Source: Amycolatopsis marina
GTDB lineage: Bacteria > Actinomycetota > Actinomycetes > Mycobacteriales > Pseudonocardiaceae
Direction: 5' to 3'
Assembly: GCF_900111885.1 (NCBI RefSeq)
Contig: NZ_FOKG01000017.1
Span: 62,001-126,000, forward strand
Length of the DNA: 64,000 nt
The notes below the pieces were generated by a model that had not been told where the DNA came from, searched no databases, and saw only the letters and a program-made list of their open reading frames with translations. The position numbers and the translations under genes are program-made. Shown one piece after another: positions 42,897-52,079 of this stretch (the first letter of the stretch is position 1; each line of letters starts with the position of its first letter).

Positions 42897-43970
42897 TCAG
42901 GACACCTCTTCAGATTTATCGGAATTTTCCATGCCAGTAGGAGTCGGCAGTCCGGACGGTGCCACCTGTGCGAGCGCTGCTACAACATCGGGCGAGATGG
43001 TGATTCCCCTGGCGCGTCGAGCCTCAACGTTGCGAGCCTCGAGCTCACCCGGAAAGAGCACCTCGCTGCTCCCTGTGCCCGTCGCCTTGAGCGCCTCGAT
43101 GAACTCCTCGACGCGGGCCACGAACTGCTCGTGGGGGAGGAAGGCAGAGATGTCGAGAACCTGGAGGAACGCGCCCACGTTTTGTGGCTGCTGCAGGTTC
43201 TCGTACAGGTCTCCCACATCGGGGCCGATGTTCGCGCCGGTCAGCACTCCCGCCATGACTTCCACCATCATGGCGATCCCATAACCCTTCGGCCCGCCGA
43301 ATGGAATGACGCTACCTGCAAGCGCGGCCTGCGGGTCCGTGGTAGGACGGCCTTCCGCGTCCACCGCCCACCCAGCGGGGATCGATTCACCACGTTGGGC
43401 CGCTTGAATGATCTTGCCTCTGGCCACGACACTGGTGGCCATATCGAGTACCAGGGGCCCGTAGCGACCGGCCGGGATGGCGAATGTATAGGGGTTGGTG
43501 CCGAGAAAGCGGCGGCTCCCGCCCCACGGCGACATCGTTGCGGGAGCGTTGGAGTAGAGGAAGGTGGCGGCACCTCGCGCAAGGGCTGGTTTGGCGTAGT
43601 AGGAGCCTGATGCGTAGTGGTTGCTGTTGCGGATCGCGACTGAGATGCTTCTTTGTTTTCCCAGCCGATCGAGCGCAATCTCCATGGCCTTGGACGTGAC
43701 CACGGCTCCCATGCCGTTCCCGCCGTCCACGATGAGCGCACCGCCGGACTCGCTGATCACGCGGATCTGGGGATGTGGCTCCACGATTCCGCGTCGTATT
43801 CGCTCTACGTAGATGGGGATGCGGCTGACACCGTGAGAGTCGGTTCCTCGGAGGTTCGCGTCGACGAGCGACCCGGCGACGACGTCGGCGTCGGGCTCGG
43901 GGAGCCCGGCGGCCGATAGGATGGCCGAGCCGTAGCGGCGCAGCTCATCGGGATGAACGGTGACGTTCAT
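42897..43970 (-). CDS. Ldh-family (type 2 malate/L-lactate-like) oxidoreductase, copy 1
   Basis: The 357-residue protein has family hallmarks: LRGTDSHGVSRIPIYVERI (catalytic His in DSHG), VAIRNSNHYASGSYY, GTNPYTFAIPA and FGGPKGYGIAMMVEV. These NAD(P)-dependent enzymes reduce 2-oxo acids such as 2,3-diketogulonate, ureidoglycolate or sulfolactate analogues. A second copy in the divergent operon (56148-57203) shares these motifs. Confidence 0.9.
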   Translation of the reverse strand: MNVTVHPDELRRYGSAILSAAGLPEPDADVVAGSLVDANLRGTDSHGVSRIPIYVERIRRGIVEPHPQIRVISESGGALIVDGGNGMGAVVTSKAMEIALDRLGKQRSISVAIRNSNHYASGSYYAKPALARGAATFLYSNAPATMSPWGGSRRFLGTNPYTFAIPAGRYGPLVLDMATSVVARGKIIQAAQRGESIPAGWAVDAEGRPTTDPQAALAGSVIPFGGPKGYGIAMMVEVMAGVLTGANIGPDVGDLYENLQQPQNVGAFLQVLDISAFLPHEQFVARVEEFIEALKATGTGSSEVLFPGELEARNVEARRARGITISPDVVAALAQVAPSGLPTPTGMENSDKSEEVS

Positions 43971-44012
43971 ATTGCCTCTTCTCGTGGTGCTAAAGGGCTG
44001 CGAAAAGCGGGC

Positions 44013-45173
44013 TTAGAGGCAACGGCGCATGATGCCGACGAGGTCTGCAGCGGTGGCGGCACGTGGGTTGACGGCGATGTTGCCGGAGGTCATGGCCTCT
44101 TCAGCTAGGGCTTGGAGGTGTTCGGGGGCGACCCCGTACTCGCCAAGATGCCTGGGTGCCGCGATATCCGTCACGAGTTGGTCAACTGCACCAACTCCGG
44201 CGTCTGCAGCCCTTCGTTGCGACATTGCCGAGGTTCGCTCCCCGAATATCTCGGCGATCTTGGCGAACTTCGACGGGTTACCGACGACGTTGAACCGCAT
44301 GACCTCTGGGAGCAAGATCGAGATCACGTCGCCGTGAGGGATCTTCGCCTTGGCTCCAAGTGGCATGGCGAGTGCATGAGCGAGTCCGAGCCTAGTTGGG
44401 TTGAAGGCCGCCGCAGCCATCGTAGATGCGAGCAGCATGTCCGATCGGGCGGCGAGTGTGTCAGCACCCCAGACGGCCTCGCGCAGAGACCGGGCCACCA
44501 GTTCCATCGACTTTTCGGACAGGGCCTCCGAGATCGGCTGGGTGGCCTTGTTGACGTAGGACTCGAGCGCATGGGCCAATGCGTCCATTCCAGCGACCGC
44601 AGTCAGCCGCGGTGGCAGCGAGACCGACAGGTCCGGGTCGCACAGCGCCAAGTCCGCGGTCATGTGGGGACCGCCTACGCCGTACTTGGTCTGCTGGGCC
44701 TTCTCGGAAATGACAGCCCAGATCGCCGCCTCGCTACCTGTTCCTGCGGTTGTCGGAATGGCGATCACCGGCACGCCGCTGCTCGCCGGTACGCCGAGCC
44801 CGGCGTACTCTCGAATGTGGCCGGGATTGCGGCTCATCAGCGAGATGGACTTACCCGTGTCCAGAACGCTGCCACCTCCAATCGCGATCACCAGGTCGCA
44901 TTCTGAACTCATGAGCAGGTCGGCGCCGGCATGGACACCCGCGGCTTCTGGCTCGGGTTCGACGTCGGTGAACATGACATGCTCGATCTTTGCCTCGTCT
45001 AAGACGGTGGTGACTCGGTCGACGATGCCGATGGCTGCGAGCACCTCGTCGGTGACGATCAGCACTCGGTTTCCTCCGAGCTCGATGACCCGCTGGGCCA
45101 CATTGGCCAGCGAGCCCGACCCGAACTCAATTCGGGTGGGCAACTCAAAGATGAAGTGGCCGTGATGGCTCAT
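44013..45173 (-). CDS. Iron-containing alcohol dehydrogenase, copy 1
   Basis: The 386-residue protein has GGGSVLDTGKSISLM for NAD binding, TTAGTGSEA, and metal ligands in AGMDALAHALESYVN and HALAMPLGAKAKIPHGD. Group III alcohol dehydrogenases oxidise or reduce short polyols and aldehydes. The ATG at 45173 has AAAGGA with 6-nt spacing, better than an ATG two codons upstream that abuts the site. Its C-terminal end lies 42 nt from the Ldh gene. Confidence 0.9.
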   Translation of the reverse strand: MSHHGHFIFELPTRIEFGSGSLANVAQRVIELGGNRVLIVTDEVLAAIGIVDRVTTVLDEAKIEHVMFTDVEPEPEAAGVHAGADLLMSSECDLVIAIGGGSVLDTGKSISLMSRNPGHIREYAGLGVPASSGVPVIAIPTTAGTGSEAAIWAVISEKAQQTKYGVGGPHMTADLALCDPDLSVSLPPRLTAVAGMDALAHALESYVNKATQPISEALSEKSMELVARSLREAVWGADTLAARSDMLLASTMAAAAFNPTRLGLAHALAMPLGAKAKIPHGDVISILLPEVMRFNVVGNPSKFAKIAEIFGERTSAMSQRRAADAGVGAVDQLVTDIAAPRHLGEYGVAPEHLQALAEEAMTSGNIAVNPRAATAADLVGIMRRCL

Positions 45174-45222
45174 GTGCATTCCTTTCGCGGGTCTGTGGCT
45201 GGTGAGTTCCGAGCCGACTGGG

Positions 45223-46689
45223 TCAGGGACGGTAGGCGTGGTAAACAGCCTTGAGGTTGGTGAAGAAGTCCTTCGAGGTGTCGCCAATCCCGTACGCGCC
45301 CTGACCAGACTGCTTGACGCCGCCGAAGGGCACCTGGCCCTCGGATGTGGTGCCGTGGTTCACGTGGACCATCCCGCTCTGGCTTCGGGTCACAAACGAG
45401 TGCGACAGGTTCATGTCGTCGGTGAACACCGAAGCGGCCAGCCCGTAGCGGGTCTCGTTTGCCACGTCGATCGCCTCCTCGAAATCCTGCACAGAGATGA
45501 TGGACAGCACCGGCCCGAAGACCTCTTCGCAGGCGAGTGTGCTCTTGCGCGGCACGTCGGTGACGATGGTCGCGGGGTAGTAGTAGCCGTTGCTGTAGGC
45601 GTCGCCGCTTAGTGGGTCGCCACCGGTCAGCACCCTGGCCCCCTCCCGGACGCCAGCCTGTACTGAACCGTGCACCTTCTCGAACTGGTCCTTGCTGACG
45701 ATCGGGCCCATCATGGTGCCTTCGTCACTGCCGTGGCCGACACGCAGCGCCTCGGCCCGCTCCACGAGCGCCTGCTCAAGCTCCTCCCGCACTTCGGGCG
45801 TGACGATCACCCGGCTGATCGCCGTGCATCGCTGACCGGCAACGGCGAACGCCGCTGCGGAGATCTCTGCGGCAGCATGTGGAATATCGGCGTAGGACGA
45901 GACCACGGCTGCGTTCTTGCCGCCCATCTCCAGCTGCAGCTTGACGTTGCGACTGGCTGCGTTGCCGGCGATCTGCAGACCGACGTCGGTGGAGCCGGTG
46001 AACGTGATGCCCTGGATCGCGGAGTGAGCGGTCAGGGCGGCGCCGACGTCGGCGCCGCCACCGATGAGCAGGTTGAACACACCGGCCGGTACGCCGAGTT
46101 CGTGGAGCATGCCGGCGACGTACAGCGACGCGCCCGGAGCCTGCAGCGCGGGCTTCAGGACCACGGGGCACCCGCAGACCAGGGCAGGAACGACCTTGCG
46201 CAGTGGACTGAGGATCGGGAAGTTCCACGGTGTGATGGCCGCGACCGGACCGATGGGCTCCCGGACGGTATACACATCGGTATTCCGGCGAGTGCTCGGG
46301 AAGGTGCGGTCGCCGAGACGAAGTGCCTCCCCTGCCCAGAAGCGCATCTCGGAGACAGCTCGCTGGGCCTCGCTGCGCGACTCCGAGAGTGGCTTGCCCA
46401 TCTCCAGGGACACGATCTGCGCGATGTCCTCGGCGTGGTCGTGCCACAGTTCGACCAGCCCGTAGACCAAGTCGCTGCGCTCACTCGCCGTCGTCGCTGT
46501 CCACACTGTCAGCGCGTCGCGGGCCGCTTCGGCAGCTCGCTCGGCTTCTGCTGTTGTGGCCAACAGGTATCGAGAGACTGTCTCGCTGTTGCGTCCCGGG
46601 TCGGTGATCTCGTACTGGCGCGCGTCTGCGGTGGCGGTCCACTCGCCAGCGATGTAGCTGCGCCACGGGGAGCTAGGGGGATTCCACAC
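45223..46689 (-). CDS. NAD(P)-dependent aldehyde dehydrogenase
   Basis: The 488-residue protein has TPWNFPI, the cofactor-binding FTGSTDVG, the general-base Glu in LEMGGKNA, the catalytic Cys in AVAGQRCTAISR and EEVFGPVLSI. The GTG at 46689, with AAGGAG 7 nt upstream inside the end of the kinase gene, is preferred over a start 23 codons earlier. It overlaps the kinase by 17 nt. It is close to succinate-semialdehyde or benzaldehyde dehydrogenases in motif. The substrate is probably the aldehyde from the aldolase step. Confidence 0.92.
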   Translation of the reverse strand: MWNPPSSPWRSYIAGEWTATADARQYEITDPGRNSETVSRYLLATTAEAERAAEAARDALTVWTATTASERSDLVYGLVELWHDHAEDIAQIVSLEMGKPLSESRSEAQRAVSEMRFWAGEALRLGDRTFPSTRRNTDVYTVREPIGPVAAITPWNFPILSPLRKVVPALVCGCPVVLKPALQAPGASLYVAGMLHELGVPAGVFNLLIGGGADVGAALTAHSAIQGITFTGSTDVGLQIAGNAASRNVKLQLEMGGKNAAVVSSYADIPHAAAEISAAAFAVAGQRCTAISRVIVTPEVREELEQALVERAEALRVGHGSDEGTMMGPIVSKDQFEKVHGSVQAGVREGARVLTGGDPLSGDAYSNGYYYPATIVTDVPRKSTLACEEVFGPVLSIISVQDFEEAIDVANETRYGLAASVFTDDMNLSHSFVTRSQSGMVHVNHGTTSEGQVPFGGVKQSGQGAYGIGDTSKDFFTNLKAVYHAYRP

Positions 46690-48286
46690 AGCAGTCTCCT
46701 TCGAGGTTGGTGATCGGTGTGTCAGTCGGCTGGTGGACCGCATCGGGGCCCATCTCATGCCGGTCAGCGTTCTTCAAGGAAGCGAAGAGGGGCTTAAGGG
46801 CCGGGTAGAGTCGTATGTAGACGCCATACATCACGTCATACGTCTCACGGATGCTCGTGACCGTCGACGGGTCAACCCGGGAAGTCGGTATCCCCGCCGC
46901 AGACCGTGCGGCGGCCAAGGGGCCGTTATGCAGACCGAGCGCACACGCGGCGAGCAGGGCGGCACCGCGCGCTGCGACGTCCCCGTTCGCTGCCCGATGG
47001 ATGACCCGGCCGGTGACGTCGGCTTTGATCGAGGACCAGAAGGCACTATTCGTGCCACCACCCACCGACAGGAGTTCCGTCACCGCTTCTCCGGTCAGCC
47101 CGGTCTCGAGATCGAGAAGCTGGCGCAGACCATAGGCAGCGCCTTCGAAAACCGACCGGGTGAGATGTGACGCGGTCGTTTCCAGGGACATCCCAACCCA
47201 CGCCCCACGGGCGGTTGAATCCCAGACGGGGCTACGTTCACCTGCCAAGTACGGCAGGAATACCACTCCGCCGCAGCCTGGGGGCGCGGACTCGGCGAGC
47301 TCGTTGATGTCTGCGAGGCTGCGAGCGTTGGGCGTGTCGGGCAGCACCCGTTCGCGGAGCCACGACACGGCCGCGCCGCTGGAGGACATCGCGGCGTGCG
47401 ACAGCCAGCGGCCGGGGACCACATGCGGGCGATTCATCGCGTGCATGGCGACCGGCGGCTTGTCGCGACACACGGTGAGTACGCCGGAAGTCCCTACGGA
47501 CTCGAATGCGTCACCGTTCTCCACGCAAGCGACGGCCAGCGCGGCCGCCGCCGTGTCCGCGCAGCCTGCCGCGACGACGGCGGAGGAGGAGAGCCCGAGC
47601 TGTCGCATCGCGTCGTCCGTCAGCCGACCGGCGGCCTCTGCCGACGGGACCAGCTCCGGCAGCCTCAGAGATGGCGCTCCGAGCAACGACACCGCCTCGG
47701 ACGACCAAGTGTCAGGCTGGGCGATGTCGAGGGCACCGGTGAAGGCGGCGTTCGTCGGGTCCATGACCCAGCGCCCGGTAAGTCGGTAGACAACCAGGCT
47801 GGCGAGGTGACCGAACCAGAGCGGCTCGCTGGCCAGCGTCGAGGCCAGTCGCAGGCCCGTCAGAACGGAACACGTCGGCACCGCGATCGGGTTGCCTGTC
47901 AATCTTTGGTACGCCTCCACGTCGACGCGTTCCACGAACGACGCGAGGTCACCTGCGGCTCGTGCGTCGGCGAAGGTGCAGATCGGAGACACGGCCAGTC
48001 CGTCGCGGTCTATCAGCAGGGGGGTCGGGGCCGCTGCCGCGACTCCGATTGCCTCCACCGAAAGACCATCAGCGCGCGCCAACACCGCGCGGGCAGCGGA
48101 GGCCACCGAGTCCCACACCTCGTCGGCGTCAAGCTCGAGGTGTCCGGGATGCGGCGACATGACATTTAGGGCGGCCCTGTGCCTATGCAGGGCCACTCCG
48201 TCAGGTGTGAAAAGGCCCGCCTTGACCGCGCTCGTCCCCACGTCGAGACCGAGCAGAGCAACCTTTGCGGTGTACGGCACTGTCAC
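46673..48286 (-). CDS. FGGY-family carbohydrate kinase
   Basis: The 537-residue protein has LGLDVGTSAVKAGLF (ATP-phosphate loop), TGVLTV in SVGTSGVLTV, YLAGERSPVWDSTARGAWVGM and a C-terminal LLSVGGGTNSAFWSSIKADV, all FGGY signatures. It phosphorylates a sugar, ketose or polyol. The xylulokinase/LsrK-like length fits. Its partners here are a class I DhnA-type aldolase and dehydrogenases, implying phosphorylation before C-C cleavage. Confidence 0.9.
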   Translation of the reverse strand: MTVPYTAKVALLGLDVGTSAVKAGLFTPDGVALHRHRAALNVMSPHPGHLELDADEVWDSVASAARAVLARADGLSVEAIGVAAAAPTPLLIDRDGLAVSPICTFADARAAGDLASFVERVDVEAYQRLTGNPIAVPTCSVLTGLRLASTLASEPLWFGHLASLVVYRLTGRWVMDPTNAAFTGALDIAQPDTWSSEAVSLLGAPSLRLPELVPSAEAAGRLTDDAMRQLGLSSSAVVAAGCADTAAAALAVACVENGDAFESVGTSGVLTVCRDKPPVAMHAMNRPHVVPGRWLSHAAMSSSGAAVSWLRERVLPDTPNARSLADINELAESAPPGCGGVVFLPYLAGERSPVWDSTARGAWVGMSLETTASHLTRSVFEGAAYGLRQLLDLETGLTGEAVTELLSVGGGTNSAFWSSIKADVTGRVIHRAANGDVAARGAALLAACALGLHNGPLAAARSAAGIPTSRVDPSTVTSIRETYDVMYGVYIRLYPALKPLFASLKNADRHEMGPDAVHQPTDTPITNLEGDCCVESP

Positions 48287-49326
48287 GGCACGACCGCCAC
48301 CTTGATCCCCGTGCCAGACTGCGCGAGCTCGAACGCCTCGACGACGCTTGCCAGCGGCATCTTGTCGGTAACTAAGCTAGCCACGTCCACTTCACCGTTG
48401 CCGATCAGACGCAGCGCCTGCTCGTAGTCGCGTCGATGCATGGCGGAAGTGCCGGTGACGACGAGTTCCTTGTAGTGAATCTCGTTAGCAGGGATGTCGA
48501 CACGCCCGTCCGCAGGGAGCCCAGCGAAGATGTTGACGTTGCCGGCCTTGCGGGTCAGTGCGATGGCGTCGTTCACCAACTGCGGAATCCCGATGCAGAC
48601 AATGCTGGCGTCGACCCCAGTCCTGTCCGTAAGCGCCTCAACTGTGGCGGCTAGCTCCATTGGAGCGACCACGTGAGAGGCCCCGAGTTTCGCGGCCACA
48701 GCTCGCCGAGATGGTGACGGCTCGCTGACGATGACAGCGGACGCGCCCGCTCGACGGGCGAGCTGCAGATGCAGAAGGCCGATCGGCCCGGCTCCGATGA
48801 CGAGTACGACATCCCCCAACCGGATGCCCGAACGGCGGTGCCCGTTCACGGTACAGGCGAGGGGCTCAGCCAGAGCGAGCTGCTCCAACGGGATGTCCGC
48901 GTCGGCCGGGAACAGGTTTCCGGCGGCCATGGCCTCAGCAGGAATGCGCACGTACTCAGCGAGACCGCCATCGTACTCGTAACCCATTGCACGGCGGTTG
49001 GCACAGACATTCTCGCGGTCGTGGAGGCAATGTACACATCGCCTGCACGGAATAACGGGGCACATCGCGGCCTTGTCACCCTCGGCGAAACCCTGGACGT
49101 CCGCCCCGACGGCGGCCACGGTTCCAGCGAACTCGTGTCCAAGGACGGAGGGGAAGCGGACGCCGCGAGTCTTCTCTCCGCGAAGGATTCGCAGGTCGGT
49201 CCCGCAAAGGGTGTTCGCGCCCACATGGAGCACTACTTCTCCCTGGCCCGGTTCCGGCGTTGGAACCATGTCGACTTGGAGGTGACCGGTGGCGTGCAGA
49301 ACAGCAGCCTGCATGGTTGCGCTCAT
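48283..49326 (-). CDS. Zinc-binding (MDR) polyol/alcohol dehydrogenase
   Basis: The 347-residue protein has the catalytic zinc pattern (LCGTDLR and GHEFAGTVAAVG), the structural zinc lobe CRRCVHCLHDRENVC and the Rossmann GAGPIGLLHLQLA. It resembles sorbitol, threonine and 2,3-butanediol dehydrogenases. It overlaps the start of the kinase gene (ATGA-type) and the aldolase stop. It probably makes the ketose for the kinase. Confidence 0.92.
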   Translation of the reverse strand: MSATMQAAVLHATGHLQVDMVPTPEPGQGEVVLHVGANTLCGTDLRILRGEKTRGVRFPSVLGHEFAGTVAAVGADVQGFAEGDKAAMCPVIPCRRCVHCLHDRENVCANRRAMGYEYDGGLAEYVRIPAEAMAAGNLFPADADIPLEQLALAEPLACTVNGHRRSGIRLGDVVLVIGAGPIGLLHLQLARRAGASAVIVSEPSPSRRAVAAKLGASHVVAPMELAATVEALTDRTGVDASIVCIGIPQLVNDAIALTRKAGNVNIFAGLPADGRVDIPANEIHYKELVVTGTSAMHRRDYEQALRLIGNGEVDVASLVTDKMPLASVVEAFELAQSGTGIKVAVVP

Positions 49327-50123
49327 AGCCCCTGATCCACGTGGGCAACCGCGTCATCTACCGATGCCCCGTCGTGGATCAGCTTGTGCAGTGCCTCAAC
49401 GACACGCCCTGGGCGGACGTGTCCCCAGACGAAGCGTCCGTAAGTCGCACCTGCCGCACCCGCCGAGAGTGCATCCGCGGTCATCTGGAAGTAGTCGCGG
49501 ATATCGCGACCCGGGTTGCCTCCGGCCAGGACGACTCGTGCGGGGCCGCCAGCTTCGACGACCTGCGCGAATGTTTCCGCACTACCGGTCCACTCGGTCT
49601 TGACCACGTCCACACCGAGCTCCGCACCGACACGCACGGCGTACGAGACATTGTCGGCGGAGAGCCGCTCACCGGGCAGATCGGCCCCGCGGGGGTAGAT
49701 GTGGGCCACCAAGGGCAATCCGGCCGCATCCGCCTCACGGCTCACCGCGCCCAAATGAGTGATCTGCGCCGCCTGCAGCTCGCTGCCGACGAGCACCCCG
49801 ACGGAGATGGCCTCCGCACCGAGGCGCAGAGCTTCGTCAACGGTAGCTGTTGGGACGTCCATGTTCTGGTGGTATGGCGAGTACGAGGTCGACTTGAGAA
49901 TGAGAGCGATGTCGGCGGCGTATGGCGCGAAGCACCGGGAGGCGATGCCCTTCTGCAGGGTGATGGAATCGGGGCGGCCGCTGGCGACGGCCGCGAGTGC
50001 CGCCTCCACATCAGACAAACCGGGAAGCACACCGCGGGCGATCGGGTGGTCCATAGTGATTCCTACAAGCCGCCCGGTGTTGCCGAGTATGCGACGCAGG
50101 CGAATCTGCCTACCGAGGTGCAT
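49323..50123 (-). CDS. Class I aldolase of the DhnA/LsrF-type family
   Basis: The 266-residue TIM-barrel protein has GITMDHPIARG at strand 1, VGVLVGSE, PLVAHIYPRG, and the Schiff-base Lys in VDVVKTEWTGS, followed by VVLAGGNPGRD. DhnA-family members include archaeal class I FBP aldolase, LsrF and ADH synthase. With an FGGY kinase and dehydrogenases it probably cleaves a phosphorylated ketose. The gene overlaps the zinc dehydrogenase start by four bases. Confidence 0.88.
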   Translation of the reverse strand: MHLGRQIRLRRILGNTGRLVGITMDHPIARGVLPGLSDVEAALAAVASGRPDSITLQKGIASRCFAPYAADIALILKSTSYSPYHQNMDVPTATVDEALRLGAEAISVGVLVGSELQAAQITHLGAVSREADAAGLPLVAHIYPRGADLPGERLSADNVSYAVRVGAELGVDVVKTEWTGSAETFAQVVEAGGPARVVLAGGNPGRDIRDYFQMTADALSAGAAGATYGRFVWGHVRPGRVVEALHKLIHDGASVDDAVAHVDQGL

Positions 50124-50163
50124 AAGGGATGCCTTTCCTTGGAGTCGTCGAGGGTCAGTTCGG

Positions 50164-51441
50164 TCAATGTCCAGTCAGGAACTCGACCGGCCACAGGGTG
50201 ACCTGCGGAACGACTGCGAGCAGGGCGAGTACAACGATCATCACCACGTAGAACCACCGGCTCGCCGACGCGACGCGCTCGATGCTGAGTCTGCTGATAT
50301 GGGAGGTGGCGAAGAGGGCTACGCCCACCGGTGGCGTGACGAGGCCCATGGACAGGCAGGCCACCAGGAACACCACGAAGTGGAGCGGATCGATGCCGAC
50401 CTGCTCGACCGTCGGCATCAGGACGGGTACGAGGATCAGGATCGCCGCGATGACGTCCATTACGGTGCCGATCAGGACCAGCAGAACACCGATGACGAGC
50501 ATGACGACCATGGGGTTTTCCGATATTCCCAGGACAGCATCACTGATCCGCACCGGCAGGCCGTCGATCGTGAAGATGTAGGCCGCAATACTCGCAACCA
50601 TCGCGATGAACAGCACCGTGCCAGTGGTCACGCCAGACCGGATGAGGATCGTCGGTACATCACGCCCTTTCATCTCGCGATAAAGCACGAACCCCACCAG
50701 AAGGCTGTACACAACGGCCAGACCAGCCCCTTCGGTAGGGGTCACCACACCACTGAAGATGCTGATGAGGATGATCACCGGTGCGCCCAGCGCCGGTACG
50801 GCGACGAGGAGGCACCGCGCGACTTCACGCTTGGACTTTTTCGAGACCGTCCCATATCCGTGCCGGACAGACAGCACGTAATTCGCGGCCATGAATCCTG
50901 CAATGAACAGGACTGCCGGACCAATGCCTCCGGCGAGTGCGCCGCCCACTGACACACCGGCCGTAGCGGCCGCGATGATCATAATGATGCTGGGAGGGAC
51001 GACCGACGAGAGCACCGAGGTGACCATCGTGATGGCTGCGGCGTAGGGCCGTGGATACTTGTAGTCTGTCATCGCTTTGATCTCGATGGCACCTAGGCTT
51101 CCGACGTCCGCGACGGATGAGCCGGACATGCCACCGAAGATCGTGCTGGCCACGACGTTGACGTGCCCGAGGCCTCCACGCCACCGCCCCACCACGGAGT
51201 CCGCGGCAGCAAATATCCTGTCGGCGATGCCACCCATCGACATGACGTTGCCCGCCAGGATGAAAAGCGGCACAGCGACGAGCACGAAACTGTTCATCGA
51301 CGTGTACATCGCCTGCGGGACAAGGGATAGCGGCAGGTCGAAGATCACAAGGGTCACGGCGACACCGATGCCCAGCGAGACGGCCAGGGGCACGCCGAGC
51401 AGGGCCAGGACTGAGAAGATCGCGATCAGTGTGTAACTCAT
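50164..51441 (-). CDS. TRAP transporter large permease (DctM), minus operon
   Basis: The 425-residue protein has about 12 membrane segments: VPLAVSLGIGVAVTLVIF, NVVASTIFGGMSGSSVADVGS (the family GxxGSxxAD loop), VPPSIIMIIAAATAGVS and VTPPVGVALFATSHIS. It forms the Na+-coupled core with the small permease and receives substrate from the DctP lipoprotein. The ATG overlaps the dctQ stop (ATGA). Confidence 0.94.
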   Translation of the reverse strand: MSYTLIAIFSVLALLGVPLAVSLGIGVAVTLVIFDLPLSLVPQAMYTSMNSFVLVAVPLFILAGNVMSMGGIADRIFAAADSVVGRWRGGLGHVNVVASTIFGGMSGSSVADVGSLGAIEIKAMTDYKYPRPYAAAITMVTSVLSSVVPPSIIMIIAAATAGVSVGGALAGGIGPAVLFIAGFMAANYVLSVRHGYGTVSKKSKREVARCLLVAVPALGAPVIILISIFSGVVTPTEGAGLAVVYSLLVGFVLYREMKGRDVPTILIRSGVTTGTVLFIAMVASIAAYIFTIDGLPVRISDAVLGISENPMVVMLVIGVLLVLIGTVMDVIAAILILVPVLMPTVEQVGIDPLHFVVFLVACLSMGLVTPPVGVALFATSHISRLSIERVASASRWFYVVMIVVLALLAVVPQVTLWPVEFLTGH

Positions 51442-52079
51442 ACCGTCGTCATCTCCCCCCGCTCGAGCCGCTCGCGAAGTTTGGGCGAGCGATAAACGGA
51501 CTGGATCACAGCGACGATCGCGAGCACGGCGGAGCCGACGATCGGCAGCGTAACGAGGTACATCCCGAGCCCGAGAGCAGGTGTCCGCTCCTGACTGTTG
51601 AACTGCTGTACCACCAGCTCCCAGCCTTTGACCCCCACGATGAGAAAGAACGCGACAGTCGCGGCAACGTAGAGGTGGACGGTGAGCCGTTGCCCCACGC
51701 GTGGCAGCTTGCCGATGACGAACGCGATGCGGGCATGCTCTGCGTGTCGGAAGCCGGCGGCCAGACCCATGAAGGTGGCGTAGATGAAGAGGATCCGCGT
51801 TACTTCCTCGGTCCATGGGATCGAGGCTCCGAGCCCACGCGACACGACCTGCAACGCGACCGTCAGGACCATGCCGCCTACACCTACCAGGACAAGCGCG
51901 TCGACCACCTTCCAGAGTGGACCGTGTGGCTGCAGTCGTGCGCTGCCCAGAGCGTAGTGCTCGCCTGTCTCCTCGATAGGGGGACCACTGTCTGGAGGTG
52001 ACGTGCCAGAGGGTGAGTTGTTGCCACCATCTCGCTGCCCGGTCACCTGCTTATCGCGGCGGTGGCCATCGTCGAACAT
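51438..52079 (-). CDS. TRAP transporter small permease (DctQ), minus operon
   Basis: The 213-residue protein has a long hydrophilic N terminus (about 1-55) and four membrane segments, with the family IPWTEEVTRILFIYATFMGLAAGFR segment between TM1 and TM2 and GWELVVQQFNSQERTPALGLGMYLVTLPI later. The start overlaps the dctP stop by one base. The N terminus is unusually long; an internal start is possible. Confidence 0.9.
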   Translation of the reverse strand: MFDDGHRRDKQVTGQRDGGNNSPSGTSPPDSGPPIEETGEHYALGSARLQPHGPLWKVVDALVLVGVGGMVLTVALQVVSRGLGASIPWTEEVTRILFIYATFMGLAAGFRHAEHARIAFVIGKLPRVGQRLTVHLYVAATVAFFLIVGVKGWELVVQQFNSQERTPALGLGMYLVTLPIVGSAVLAIVAVIQSVYRSPKLRERLERGEMTTV

